The notes under the pieces are model-generated. The model saw only the letters and a list, made by a program, of their open reading frames with translations, did not search any database and was not told the DNA's origin. This document shows, one piece after another, positions 7,750 to 15,194 of a stretch of 21,604 nucleotides of DNA; the first letter of the stretch is position 1; each line of letters starts with the position of its first letter. A program made the position numbers and the translations under genes. Source of the stretch: JADKIH01 sp031367345 (GTDB taxonomy: Bacteria; Bacteroidota; Bacteroidia; AKYH767-A; 2013-40CM-41-45). The stretch lies in NCBI GenBank assembly GCA_031367345.1, contig JANLPR010000105.1, positions 1-21,604 of the forward strand. The letters are read 5' to 3'.

Positions 7750-8271
7750 ATGAATATAGAACTTTTGAGGCAGTATTGCTTAGAAAAAAGTGAGGTGGAT
7801 GAAGGTTTTCCTTTTGGAGAAACGGTGCTTGTTATTAAAGTAAAAGGTAAAATGTTTCTCCTGTTGCCACTCGACACCGAATCGCTCCAATTTAATGTAA
7901 AATGCGATCCTGAAAAAGCAATAGAACTGAGAAGTATTTATCCTTCAGTTCGGCCTGGCTTTCATATGAATAAAGTACATTGGAATACAATTGTGGTAGA
8001 TGGTTCAATAGAGGATGAGTTGATCTTCGAATGGATAGATCATTCGTATGATTTGATTGTTGAGTCTGTAGTTAAGAGTAAAATTAAACCAAAGGCAAAC
8101 ACTAAACCTAACTTAAAAACTAAAAAAAGTACTAAACCAAAGATTAAACCAAAGTCAAACGCTAAAAAAAGTACTAAACCGAAGATTAAACCAAAGTCAA
8201 AAACAAAAAGTAAAACAGAACCTAAACCCAAAAAAGAATCTAAGATGAAAACAAAAAGTAAGTTGAAGTAA
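7750..8271 (+). CDS. MmcQ/YjbR-like protein with a lysine-rich repeat tail
   Basis: Residues 1-107 match the small MmcQ/YjbR (CyaY-like fold) family: an N-terminal LRQYCLEKSEVDEGFPFG, then VIKVKGKMFLLLPL, and the family-typical HWNTIVVDG...DHSYDLIVESV at the end. Family members are usually about 115-120 residues long and are often annotated as DNA-binding, but their molecular role is poorly defined. This protein carries an extra tail (about 108-173) made almost only of Lys, Pro, Ser and Thr. The tail includes a 14-residue unit, KKSTKPKIKPKSNA, repeated twice in tandem. It resembles the basic, histone-H1-like tails of nucleic-acid-binding proteins, so DNA or RNA binding is plausible but inferred. 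The gene starts at ATG 7750, directly behind a promoter core. I see no terminator before the next gene at 8345. Confidence 0.85.
   Translation: MNIELLRQYCLEKSEVDEGFPFGETVLVIKVKGKMFLLLPLDTESLQFNVKCDPEKAIELRSIYPSVRPGFHMNKVHWNTIVVDGSIEDELIFEWIDHSYDLIVESVVKSKIKPKANTKPNLKTKKSTKPKIKPKSNAKKSTKPKIKPKSKTKSKTEPKPKKESKMKTKSKLK
8121..8204 (+). repeat. Two tandem copies of a 42-base unit in the YjbR-like gene
   Basis: The units at 8121-8162 and 8163-8204 both begin TAAAAAAAGTACTAAACC and differ at only a few bases. They are in frame and encode KKSTKPKIKPKSNA and KKSTKPKIKPKSKT. This is a recent-looking in-frame duplication that lengthened the basic tail. Confidence 0.85.
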
Positions 8272-8344
8272 AAGTAGAGTCAAATAATAAATAGTATCAA
8301 ACTCAGATTAAAAAATAGTTTTAAATTACACACAAATCAAGAAT

Positions 8345-9400
8345 ATGAAATTAACCTTCTCTTTCGTTTTTTTTATCTTTTCAATTGCTTCATTTTCTCA
8401 AATCTATAGCGGACCGGAAAGCGTTGAATTCGACGCTGGCCGTAATCGATGGCTAGTTGCGAATACATCCAGTCATCAGATCATTGCAAGAGATTCTGTC
8501 GGAACACTTACTGTTTTCGCTACAGGAATTGGAAGCGGGCCTTATGGAATCGAAATTGTGGGCGATACGATTTTTTGTTGCAGTGGAGCCAGTGTAAAAG
8601 GATTTTTATTGTCGAGTGGAACACAGGTTTTTAATCTGAATGTCGGAGCAACTTTTCTGAATGGAATTACTCACGATAATTCCGGCAATTTGATCGTAAC
8701 CGATTTCACAGCAAAAACAATTTACAAGATTTCAATTGCTGCACAAACGTATGCCATTGTTGCCTCCGGATTATCTCAGTCTCCCAATGGGATTATTTTC
8801 GATGCAAACAATAACCGCTGTGTGCTTGTGAATTGGGGGACGAATGCACCTATTAAAGCGATCGATCTTACCACATTTGCTGTTTCCAATGTGATAAATA
8901 CTACACTCAGTAATTGCGACGGGATTGCAAGAGACGGGCAGGGAAGATATTATGTTTCTAATTGGGGAAGTCAAAGTGTGGTGCGATATGATAGTTCCTT
9001 TATAACGCCGCCAATAGCAGTAGCCACTTCTTTAAGTAGTCCAGCCGATATTTGCTATGATCCAATTCATGATATCCTGGCAATTCCCAACTCCGGAAAT
9101 AATACAGTGATCTTTGTGGATTTTAGTACGGTAGGAGTAAAGGAGATTGAAAATAATTATGATGTTTCTGTTTTTCCGAATCCTGCAAATGAAAAATTAT
9201 TTTTTCATTCTGCTTTCAACGAAATAGAAAGCATTTCTGTTTTCAATTCGAACGCACAAGAAATTCAATTGAAAATTATTTCTATAGAAAATGGCGATGT
9301 GCAAGTTGATGTGTCTACTTTGACTCGAGGAAATTATTTTTATCGAGTTATTGGTAAAGACGGAAATGAGAAGAAAGGAAAATTTTTGAAAGAGGAATAA
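8345..9400 (+). CDS. Secreted beta-propeller protein (SMP-30/NHL-like) with T9SS sorting domain
   Basis: The 351-residue product has a signal peptide (residues 1-18, MKLTFSFVFFIFSIASFS, cut before Gln). Residues about 20-260 show repeated propeller-like motifs: GPYGIEIVGDTIF, FLNGITHDNSGNLIVTDF, SPNGIIFDANNNRCVLVNW, NCDGIARDGQGRYYVSNWG and SPADICYDPIHDILAIPNSG. They are spaced about 45-50 residues apart and have the G-hydrophobic-x-D pattern of NHL/SMP-30 propellers. Residues about 262-351 are a type A T9SS C-terminal sorting domain: VSVFPNPANEKLFF with FPNP at 277-280, then RGNYFYRVIGKDGNEKKGKFLKE. The protein should cross the inner membrane by Sec and the outer membrane by T9SS. Substrate or partner is unknown. 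It ends only 12 bases from the convergent pseudogene. Confidence 0.88.
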   Translation: MKLTFSFVFFIFSIASFSQIYSGPESVEFDAGRNRWLVANTSSHQIIARDSVGTLTVFATGIGSGPYGIEIVGDTIFCCSGASVKGFLLSSGTQVFNLNVGATFLNGITHDNSGNLIVTDFTAKTIYKISIAAQTYAIVASGLSQSPNGIIFDANNNRCVLVNWGTNAPIKAIDLTTFAVSNVINTTLSNCDGIARDGQGRYYVSNWGSQSVVRYDSSFITPPIAVATSLSSPADICYDPIHDILAIPNSGNNTVIFVDFSTVGVKEIENNYDVSVFPNPANEKLFFHSAFNEIESISVFNSNAQEIQLKIISIENGDVQVDVSTLTRGNYFYRVIGKDGNEKKGKFLKEE

Positions 9401-9412
9401 AATTATTTTTCC

Positions 9413-9760
9413 CTACTCTACAATCAACTTTCTTGTAAGCAAACCGTTCAAAGTTTTCACCAACGCAAAATACATCCCCGGCGAAAACGACTCTACTGAA
9501 AAAGTACAGCCTTCTGCATTCAAATTTAGTTTTGAAAGGTTTGTTAATTTACCTAATGAATTGTAGAGCAGAACTTCATTACCATGGCATTCTTCCCAGT
9601 GAAGTTCAACTGGATTGTGTACCGGATTCGGAAATATTTCTAAATAATTTATAATATGGTGTAAGTTGCGTAATACCATTCGTCAACGAATCGCAAACAC
9701 TCACTGCCACCGGCCCCATTGCTTACTCCGGATTATTCGGCTGGCCAACTTACTCACCAC
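9413..9760 (-). pseudogene. Decayed 3' end of a T9SS cargo gene
   Basis: An 88-codon minus-strand frame (9679-9413) encodes only a T9SS sorting domain: YLEIFPNPVHNPVELHW, VLLYNSLGKLTNLSKLNLNAEG, SPGMYFALVKTLNGLLTRKLIVE. It has no signal peptide or cargo domain. Upstream, another frame continues the gene: GTT GGC CAG CCG AAT AAT CCG GAG, TAA (9725-9723), GCA ATG GGG CCG GTG GCA, then VSVCDSLTNGITQL. It has a further TAA at 9752-9750. A frameshift between about 9640 and 9665 moves it into the sorting-domain frame. The apparent ATG at 9679 is created by this shift (A-ATG-GT inside AAT GGT). I read this as a truncated gene with two in-frame stops and one frameshift. The alternative is a small real gene made of a sorting domain alone, which would have no known export route. 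Confidence 0.7.
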
Positions 9761-10177
9761 TCACTTAATAGGAGGTAACTTAACCTCTTCCGGGACTATA
9801 AAGCTTGAAGGATATAACCCTTCTATGTCTTTTAAAAATTTTTGCGCTTCGAATCGTGTTCTGAAATCGCCCACTCGTACTTTAAAATTGGGCTGCTGGT
9901 ACGTTAAGTAAGCCGCAAGTGCCGGATATTTCGAATTGAAATCTAATTTGATCTCTGATGCTTTTTGTCGAACACCTCCAAAATAAATTTGAATACGATA
10001 CCCCGACATTGTCTGATTCGCTTGGTTCAGCCGTTTTTGCTTATCAACTAATTGATCAAAGCGCCCTTCTTTGGTTATCACCAATGTGCTGTCATCGTTA
10101 TACGTCGTCACATTTTTTTGTGCAAAGGCGCCGACAACTGATAATATACATACGAAAAAAAACAGGAGATTTTTCAT
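9761..10177 (-). CDS. Exported SPOR-domain protein
   Basis: From the ATG at 10177 the product has 138 residues. A longer open frame reaches 10240, but the start at 10177 puts a clear signal peptide (MKNLLFFFVCILSVVGAFA, cut before Gln 20) at the N-terminus, and a promoter-like TACCTTCG lies five bases upstream. Residues about 58-134 form a SPOR domain: YRIQIYFGGVRQKASEIKL, LTYQQPNFKVRVGDFRTRFEA, then QKFLKDIEGLYPSSFIV. SPOR domains bind denuded glycan strands of peptidoglycan, often at division sites, so a periplasmic, cell-wall-associated role is expected. The short, single-domain form with a signal peptide is common in Bacteroidota. It lies downstream of infB on the same strand, separated by a strong terminator, so it is probably expressed on its own. 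Confidence 0.9.
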   Translation of the reverse strand: MKNLLFFFVCILSVVGAFAQKNVTTYNDDSTLVITKEGRFDQLVDKQKRLNQANQTMSGYRIQIYFGGVRQKASEIKLDFNSKYPALAAYLTYQQPNFKVRVGDFRTRFEAQKFLKDIEGLYPSSFIVPEEVKLPPIK

Positions 10178-10182
10178 TGCTA

Positions 10183-10190
10183 CGAAGGTA
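10183..10190 (-). promoter_or_regulatory. Candidate -7 promoter element of the SPOR-protein gene
   Basis: On the minus strand TACCTTCG (10190-10183) differs from TAnnTTTG at one base and sits five bases before the ATG at 10177. No clear TTG -33 element is visible upstream. If used, the mRNA would be almost leaderless. Confidence 0.4.
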
Positions 10191-10249
10191 AAAAAAAAGG
10201 TTAATGATAACGCATGTTGCCCCTGAATACTAAATTCCAAAATTCAAAC

Positions 10250-10285
10250 CCCAAAAAAAAGAGGCTGCCTTTCGACAACCTCTTT
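10250..10285 (-). terminator. Strong intrinsic terminator of the rimP-nusA-infB operon
   Basis: On the minus strand, AAAGAGGTTGTC and GGCAGCCTCTTT form a 12-pair stem (with G-U pairs) closed by a GAAA tetraloop and followed by a run of eight U. It begins 25 bases after the infB stop and is a textbook Rho-independent terminator. Confidence 0.92.
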
Positions 10286-10309
10286 ACTTATTTTTCAACG
10301 ATTACTTCC

Positions 10310-13300
10310 TTACGCTAAAGTTCTCTTTACCGCTACTTGCTCGTAACCTTCTATGATATCTCCAATCTGAATGTCGTTGAAGCTTCCTCCAATACTTAAT
10401 CCACATTCATATCCTGTTGTTACTTCTTTTACATCGTCTTTGAATCGTTTCAACGAACCTAATTCACCCGAATGAATTACTATTCCATCGCGTACTACTC
10501 TGATCTTTGTATTACGACTCACCTTACCATCAAGTACCATACAACCTGCAATGGTTCCAACTTTCGGTATCTTGAATACTTCTCTGATCTCGATGTTTCC
10601 TACAATCTTCTCTTGGAATTCAGGAGCTAACATTCCCTCCATTGCCAATTTCAATTCGTTGATCGCATTGTAAATGATAGAGTATAGACGAATTTCAATT
10701 TCTTCCGACTCTGCCAATTTACGTGCATTCACTGATGGTCGCACTTGGAATCCGATAATGATCGCATTGGATGCCGATGCTAACAATACATCTGATTCTG
10801 TAATGGCTCCAACCGATTTATGAATAATGTTGATCTGTATTTCAGGATTAGAAAGTTTCAACAATGAATCTGCTAAGGCTTCTATTGATCCATCAACGTC
10901 ACCTTTTACAATTACATTCAACTCCTTAAAGTTTCCTATCGCTAATCGACGTCCAATCTCATCAAGTGTAATGTGACGGTGTGTACGAATACCCTGCTCA
11001 CGTTGTAATTGCAAACGCTTGTTGGCAATATCTCGTGCTTCACGTTCATCTTCCATTACATTAAATAGATCGCCCGCCTGTGGTGCACCTGTCATTCCTA
11101 ACACTTGCGCCGGAGCCGATGGACCTGCTTCTGTAATACGGAAGCCTCTTTCATTATAAAGCGCTCTCACTCTTCCGCTGTAACATCCTGCTAACAGTAT
11201 GTCGCCAACTTTTAATGTTCCGCCTTGTACTAACACTGTCATTACATAACCCCGTCCTTTATCAAGCATCGACTCAATCACTGTACCATTGGAACGACGA
11301 TTTGCATTTGCTTTTAAGTCTAATAATTCTGCTTCTAACAATACTTTTTCTAATAACGCATCTATATTCAATCCTTTCTTAGCACTGATCTCCTGACACT
11401 GGAATTTTCCTCCCCAATCTTCTACGAGAATATTCATCTTAGAAAGTTGCTCTTTTATTCTCTCAGGATTTGCATCCGGCTTATCAACTTTATTGATCGC
11501 AAATACCATCGGTACATTTGCCGCCTGAGCATGATTGATTGCTTCAATGGTTTGAGGCATCACGCTGTCGTCAGCTGCTATCACAATAATTGCAACATCT
11601 GTTACTTTAGCACCTCGGGCACGCATTGCTGTAAAGGCTTCGTGACCCGGTGTATCCAAGAATGTTATTTTCTTTTGATTTTCTAACGTAACTTCATAGG
11701 CACCGATATGCTGCGTGATTCCACCCGCTTCTCCTGCTATCACATTCGCTTTACGAATATGATCGAGTAACGATGTCTTACCATGATCTACGTGTCCCAT
11801 TACTGTTACTATCGGCGAACGTGGTAATAAATCTTCAGGTAAATCTTCTTCTGCTCCAATTGTATCTTGTACATCGGCTGAAACAAATTCTACTGTAAAT
11901 CCAAACTCTTCTGCTACCACTGAAAGTGTTTCTGCATCGAGTCGCTGATTGATTGATACAAATATACCCAGCGACATACATGCGGAGATAATTTCAGTAA
12001 CTGACTTATCCATCATTCGTGCAAGGTCATTCGCCGTAACGAATTCGGTTACCTGAATTGTTTTGTTTTCTGCTGCTTCTTGTGCTTGTGCTTCTTTCTC
12101 AGTGTTTCGTTCGTTACGACGAGCTTTACGCATCTTCGACGATTTCGATTTTCCACTGCCACTCAATCGTGCAAGTGTTGCTTTTATCTGATCCTGAATT
12201 TGCTTTTCTGTAAGCTCAGTTTTATTGTCGCCTGTTCCCGGTGGTCTGTTGCCCGGTGGTCTATTGCCTGGCGGTCTGCTTCCTCCCGGTCCTTTATGGA
12301 ATGGTGGTCGTGCTCCGGGTGTTGTTTGCCCCGGTGCTCCTGCCGGACGATTTCTATTGTCAGGTGGAATCGGCTGACCTTTTCTGTCTGTACGTTTTCT
12401 CTTCTTCTTGTTTTTATCGTCAACCGATCCTGTACTCGATGCTACCGGTTTACGCTTTGGTGGGTCCACAGGCAATTCAATCTTGCCCATGATGGTTGGA
12501 CCACTCAACTTAGTAATCTTTATTCTATGAATTTCATCTTTGTCGGCCGGTGCTTCTGCTGCATTTGCAACAGGTGTTTCAACAGCTGGCGGCACTACAA
12601 TCGGAGCTTCACTTACAACTTCAGCTTTTATTACTGGTGGTTCTGCTTTTACTTCTGGCGTTTCCTCTTGTTTAACAATAGGTTTTTCAGCTACAACTAC
12701 AACTTTCGGTTCTGCTTTTATCTCTGCTTTTACCTCGGCTTTTACTTCAGGCGTTGGAAGTTCAACGGCTTTTTCAACAACTGCTTCGGTGCTTATTTCT
12801 TCTTTCTTGCGAACAGCTTTCTTTACTGGTTTTTCTTCTTCTTCAACTTTCGTTTCTTTTGAAGATTTCTTTTTCTTGCCTGCATCAATATCGATCATTC
12901 CAACAACTTTAGGACCTTCCATTTTCTCAGCTTTCGCCCTAATAACAGTTTCCTTTTCCTTTTCCTTAGCCGGTACTTCGATTTTTTTAGGTTTCGCAGG
13001 CTCTTCGATAGTCGGTTTTGCTGAACCTACATTCTTGATCAAGATCTCCGGAGAGTCTTCCTCTTTTTTACTAGCAACCGTCTTCGGTTTTTCTTCGGCA
13101 TCTAACACAACCGCTTCTTTACGAATCTTGCTTTGTGCTAATTGCTGCGCTTCTTCTTTTGCAGATTTATCACCTTGAAATTCCTTTAAAAGTAGGGCAT
13201 AGGCATCCCCGGGCAGCTTCGTATTCGGGCTGTTCTCAAGCTTAATTCCTTTCGTAGTAAGGAAATCAACAATGTGATCCAAACTAAGATTGAATTCTTT

Positions 13301-13342
13301 AATCGCTTTACTTAATCTAATCGTCTTTTCTGCTTCTGCCAT
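10310..13342 (-). CDS. infB: Translation initiation factor IF-2
   Basis: IF-2 is the GTPase that brings fMet-tRNA to the 30S subunit and promotes subunit joining. From ATG 13342 the product is 1010 residues. An open frame nine codons longer would start at a TTG (13369) and adds nothing conserved. Domains: an N-terminal IF2N helix bundle (about 4-45, KTIRLSKAIKEFNLSLDHIVDFL); a long Lys/Glu/Ala/Val/Pro-rich linker (about 50-395), ending in a Gly/Pro/Arg-rich stretch with repeated NRPPG; a second IF2N-like segment (about 427-480); and the GTPase with G1 GHVDHGKT (516-523), GGITQHIGAY, G3 DTPGH (563-567), G4 NKVD (617-620) and SAKKG. Domains II-IV follow to the C-terminus (IEIREVFKIPKVGTIAGCMV near the end). 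The large linker is usual in Bacteroidota. It is the third gene of the rimP-nusA-infB operon, 81 bases after nusA, and ends before a strong terminator. Confidence 0.98.
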   Translation of the reverse strand: MAEAEKTIRLSKAIKEFNLSLDHIVDFLTTKGIKLENSPNTKLPGDAYALLLKEFQGDKSAKEEAQQLAQSKIRKEAVVLDAEEKPKTVASKKEEDSPEILIKNVGSAKPTIEEPAKPKKIEVPAKEKEKETVIRAKAEKMEGPKVVGMIDIDAGKKKKSSKETKVEEEEKPVKKAVRKKEEISTEAVVEKAVELPTPEVKAEVKAEIKAEPKVVVVAEKPIVKQEETPEVKAEPPVIKAEVVSEAPIVVPPAVETPVANAAEAPADKDEIHRIKITKLSGPTIMGKIELPVDPPKRKPVASSTGSVDDKNKKKRKRTDRKGQPIPPDNRNRPAGAPGQTTPGARPPFHKGPGGSRPPGNRPPGNRPPGTGDNKTELTEKQIQDQIKATLARLSGSGKSKSSKMRKARRNERNTEKEAQAQEAAENKTIQVTEFVTANDLARMMDKSVTEIISACMSLGIFVSINQRLDAETLSVVAEEFGFTVEFVSADVQDTIGAEEDLPEDLLPRSPIVTVMGHVDHGKTSLLDHIRKANVIAGEAGGITQHIGAYEVTLENQKKITFLDTPGHEAFTAMRARGAKVTDVAIIVIAADDSVMPQTIEAINHAQAANVPMVFAINKVDKPDANPERIKEQLSKMNILVEDWGGKFQCQEISAKKGLNIDALLEKVLLEAELLDLKANANRRSNGTVIESMLDKGRGYVMTVLVQGGTLKVGDILLAGCYSGRVRALYNERGFRITEAGPSAPAQVLGMTGAPQAGDLFNVMEDEREARDIANKRLQLQREQGIRTHRHITLDEIGRRLAIGNFKELNVIVKGDVDGSIEALADSLLKLSNPEIQINIIHKSVGAITESDVLLASASNAIIIGFQVRPSVNARKLAESEEIEIRLYSIIYNAINELKLAMEGMLAPEFQEKIVGNIEIREVFKIPKVGTIAGCMVLDGKVSRNTKIRVVRDGIVIHSGELGSLKRFKDDVKEVTTGYECGLSIGGSFNDIQIGDIIEGYEQVAVKRTLA

Positions 13343-13423
13343 ATTTTGATTTTGCCCCGCATTGATCAACTGTTGTTAATCAGCTGCAAGTTACTATTTA
13401 TTGTTTGACGTTAAACGCCACTA

Positions 13424-14680
13424 TTATTCAAATTCTGAACGTAATATGCGTACTACTTCTTTGATCGTTTCTTCTTCAAGATCGGTACGTCGCACTAGAT
13501 CTTCAATTGGAAGATCCAATACGCTCTTCGCTGTATCGCAACCTATCGTTTTCAACTCCTCAATAATCCAAGGTTCAATCTCATCTGAAAATTCTTCCAA
13601 ATCCACATCTTCCGACTCGTCGTCGTTGTCACGATATACATCAATTTCATAGCCGGATAGTTTTCCTGCTAATTTAATATTGTTTCCACCCTTACCAATG
13701 GCAAGCGAAACTTGATCGGGCTTTAAGAAAACCGATGCACGCATTTTCTCATCATCCAATTTGATCGATGTGATCTTTGCAGGAGCTAATGCTCTTGAAA
13801 TAAATAATGGAATATTATTGGTGAAATTAATTACATCTATATTTTCATTACGTAACTCACGAACAATTCCATGAATACGTGATCCTTTCATTCCCACACA
13901 TGCTCCTACCGGATCTATTCTGTCGTCGTATGATTCTACTGCTACTTTAGCACGCTCTCCCGGCTCACGAACAATTTTCTTAATGGTAATAAGTCCGTCG
14001 AATACTTCCGGAACTTCCAATTCAAATAATTTCTCAAGAAAAATGGGTGATGTACGTGACAATATAATTTTTGGCGTCGCATTCGTCATTTCTACTCGTA
14101 AAACAACAGCGCGGATTGCATCGCCTTTTTTGAAAAAGTCTGAAGGAATCTGCTCTGTCTTTGGAAGAATCAACTCATTCCCATCGTCGTCCATTACCAA
14201 CGTTTCTTTTTTCCACGTCTGATAAACTTCACCTGTAACAATTTCTCCAACTCTGTCTTTATACTTACGGAAAATTCCTTCTTTCTCTAATTCCTGCACT
14301 CTGGCCATTAAGTTTTGACGCGCTGCTAATACGGCACGACGACCGAAATCTGAGAATTTAATACTATCCGATACTTCTTCTCCAACTTCAAAATCGGGCT
14401 CTACTTTAATGGCTTCTGAATACGCGATCTGTGTATTTTCATCTTCCACCATTCCGTTTTCAACGATCAAGCGATTACGAAAAGCTTCTAGATCTCCTTT
14501 GTCGGTGTTGATGACAATATCGAAGTTGTCTGCTGTCCCGTATTTTTTCCGAAGCATGTTCTTAAACACGTCTTCCAAAATACTCATCATGCTCGCACGA
14601 TCAATGTTCTTGAGTTCTTTAAATTCCGAGAACGCTTCTACCAGTTCCGTGTGCTCGTTTTTAGGTTCTATCTTTGCCAT
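13424..14680 (-). CDS. nusA: Transcription termination/antitermination factor NusA
   Basis: NusA binds RNA polymerase and nascent RNA, prolongs pausing, and acts in both termination and antitermination. The 418-residue product shows the expected order: an RNAP-binding N-terminal domain (about 1-130); an S1 domain starting at VGEIVTGEVYQ (about 144); KH1 with GMKG at 263-266; KH2 with GKGG at 329-332; and an acidic C-terminal segment (DDESEDVDLEEFSDEIEP) leading into a helix-hairpin-like end (TIGCDTAKSVLDLPIEDLVRRTDLEEETIKEVVRIL). It lacks the full pair of acidic repeats seen in E. coli NusA and so resembles the shorter forms. It starts at ATG 14680, five bases after the rimP stop, and is the middle gene of the operon. 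NusA autoregulation of this operon is known in E. coli; the hairpin in the rimP leader makes something similar worth considering here. Confidence 0.97.
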   Translation of the reverse strand: MAKIEPKNEHTELVEAFSEFKELKNIDRASMMSILEDVFKNMLRKKYGTADNFDIVINTDKGDLEAFRNRLIVENGMVEDENTQIAYSEAIKVEPDFEVGEEVSDSIKFSDFGRRAVLAARQNLMARVQELEKEGIFRKYKDRVGEIVTGEVYQTWKKETLVMDDDGNELILPKTEQIPSDFFKKGDAIRAVVLRVEMTNATPKIILSRTSPIFLEKLFELEVPEVFDGLITIKKIVREPGERAKVAVESYDDRIDPVGACVGMKGSRIHGIVRELRNENIDVINFTNNIPLFISRALAPAKITSIKLDDEKMRASVFLKPDQVSLAIGKGGNNIKLAGKLSGYEIDVYRDNDDESEDVDLEEFSDEIEPWIIEELKTIGCDTAKSVLDLPIEDLVRRTDLEEETIKEVVRILRSEFE

Positions 14681-14685
14681 TGGTA

Positions 14686-15159
14686 TTAAATGATTTTGTC
14701 GAATGAGAATATAACTCTCGTTTCTTTGATGTTTGTGAAAGGAATATTATTTATTTGTTTGAGTTTCTCTTTTTTATTTCCGGTTTTTACTACTACGTCT
14801 TCGTTCAACACTAATGTGTTTTCGTCGGCCGATATCAGCGTTCCGGTTCTTTTGATTCCGTCGAAAGTTAGTACGCTTACTTCGTTGCCAATTCGTTTTT
14901 GAAATTGTTGAAGAACTAATAATGGCTCTTCCATTCCCGGTGATCCTACTTCCAATTCATGTTGCACAAAAACTTGCGTCTCTTCATATTTCTCTTGAAG
15001 ATAACGACTGATTTGAACACACTCTTCAATTTTAACACCCTTTGGATGGTCGAGCGTAATAAGGACCTTTGTTGGCGATACTTTTACTTCCACTAGAAAG
15101 TTTTCTGTACCGACAATTTTCTCCTCTACTAACTTACTTATTTCCTTTTGTAATTCCAT
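14686..15159 (-). CDS. rimP: Ribosome maturation factor RimP
   Basis: RimP is required for late assembly of the 30S subunit. The 157-residue product fits the family: an N-terminal alpha/beta domain (residues 1-80) ending in the signature VGSPGMEEPL (71-80), and a C-terminal SH3-like barrel (about 85-157, ...FQKRIGNEVSVLTFDGIKRTGTLISADENTLVL). It starts at ATG 15159. This is the first gene of the conserved rimP-nusA-infB operon, with five bases to nusA. Its upstream region holds a terminator-like hairpin (15169-15194) between the likely promoter and the start codon, which suggests regulation of the operon by premature termination. Confidence 0.95.
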   Translation of the reverse strand: MELQKEISKLVEEKIVGTENFLVEVKVSPTKVLITLDHPKGVKIEECVQISRYLQEKYEETQVFVQHELEVGSPGMEEPLLVLQQFQKRIGNEVSVLTFDGIKRTGTLISADENTLVLNEDVVVKTGNKKEKLKQINNIPFTNIKETRVIFSFDKII

Positions 15160-15168
15160 TGATAGTCA

Positions 15169-15194
15169 ATAAAAAAGGGGACTCCTGTCCCCTT
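15169..15194 (-). terminator. Terminator-like hairpin in the rimP leader
   Basis: On the minus strand AAGGGGAC and GTCCCCTT form an eight-pair, GC-rich stem with an AGGA loop, followed by TTTTATT. No gene upstream on this strand needs a terminator, because the next 368 bases are non-coding and the next gene is divergent. A promoter-like TATATTTG lies about 24 bases upstream of the hairpin. The hairpin therefore most likely sits inside the rimP 5' leader as an attenuator. The alternative is termination of a short unannotated RNA. Confidence 0.7.

Noticed and set aside
10178..10240. Extended N-terminus of the SPOR protein
   Set aside because: It would bury the signal peptide 21 residues from the N-terminus, and the extra part overlaps the promoter-like element.
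12080..13178. Plus-strand open frames of 260 and 212 codons opposite infB
   Set aside because: They lie antisense to the low-complexity linker of IF-2, and their Phe/Ser/Thr-rich composition is what the complement of Lys/Glu/Ala codons gives.
13343..13369. Extended N-terminus of IF-2 from a TTG
   Set aside because: The added residues are not part of the conserved N-terminus; the ATG at 13342 gives the standard MAEAEKTIRLSKAIKEF start.
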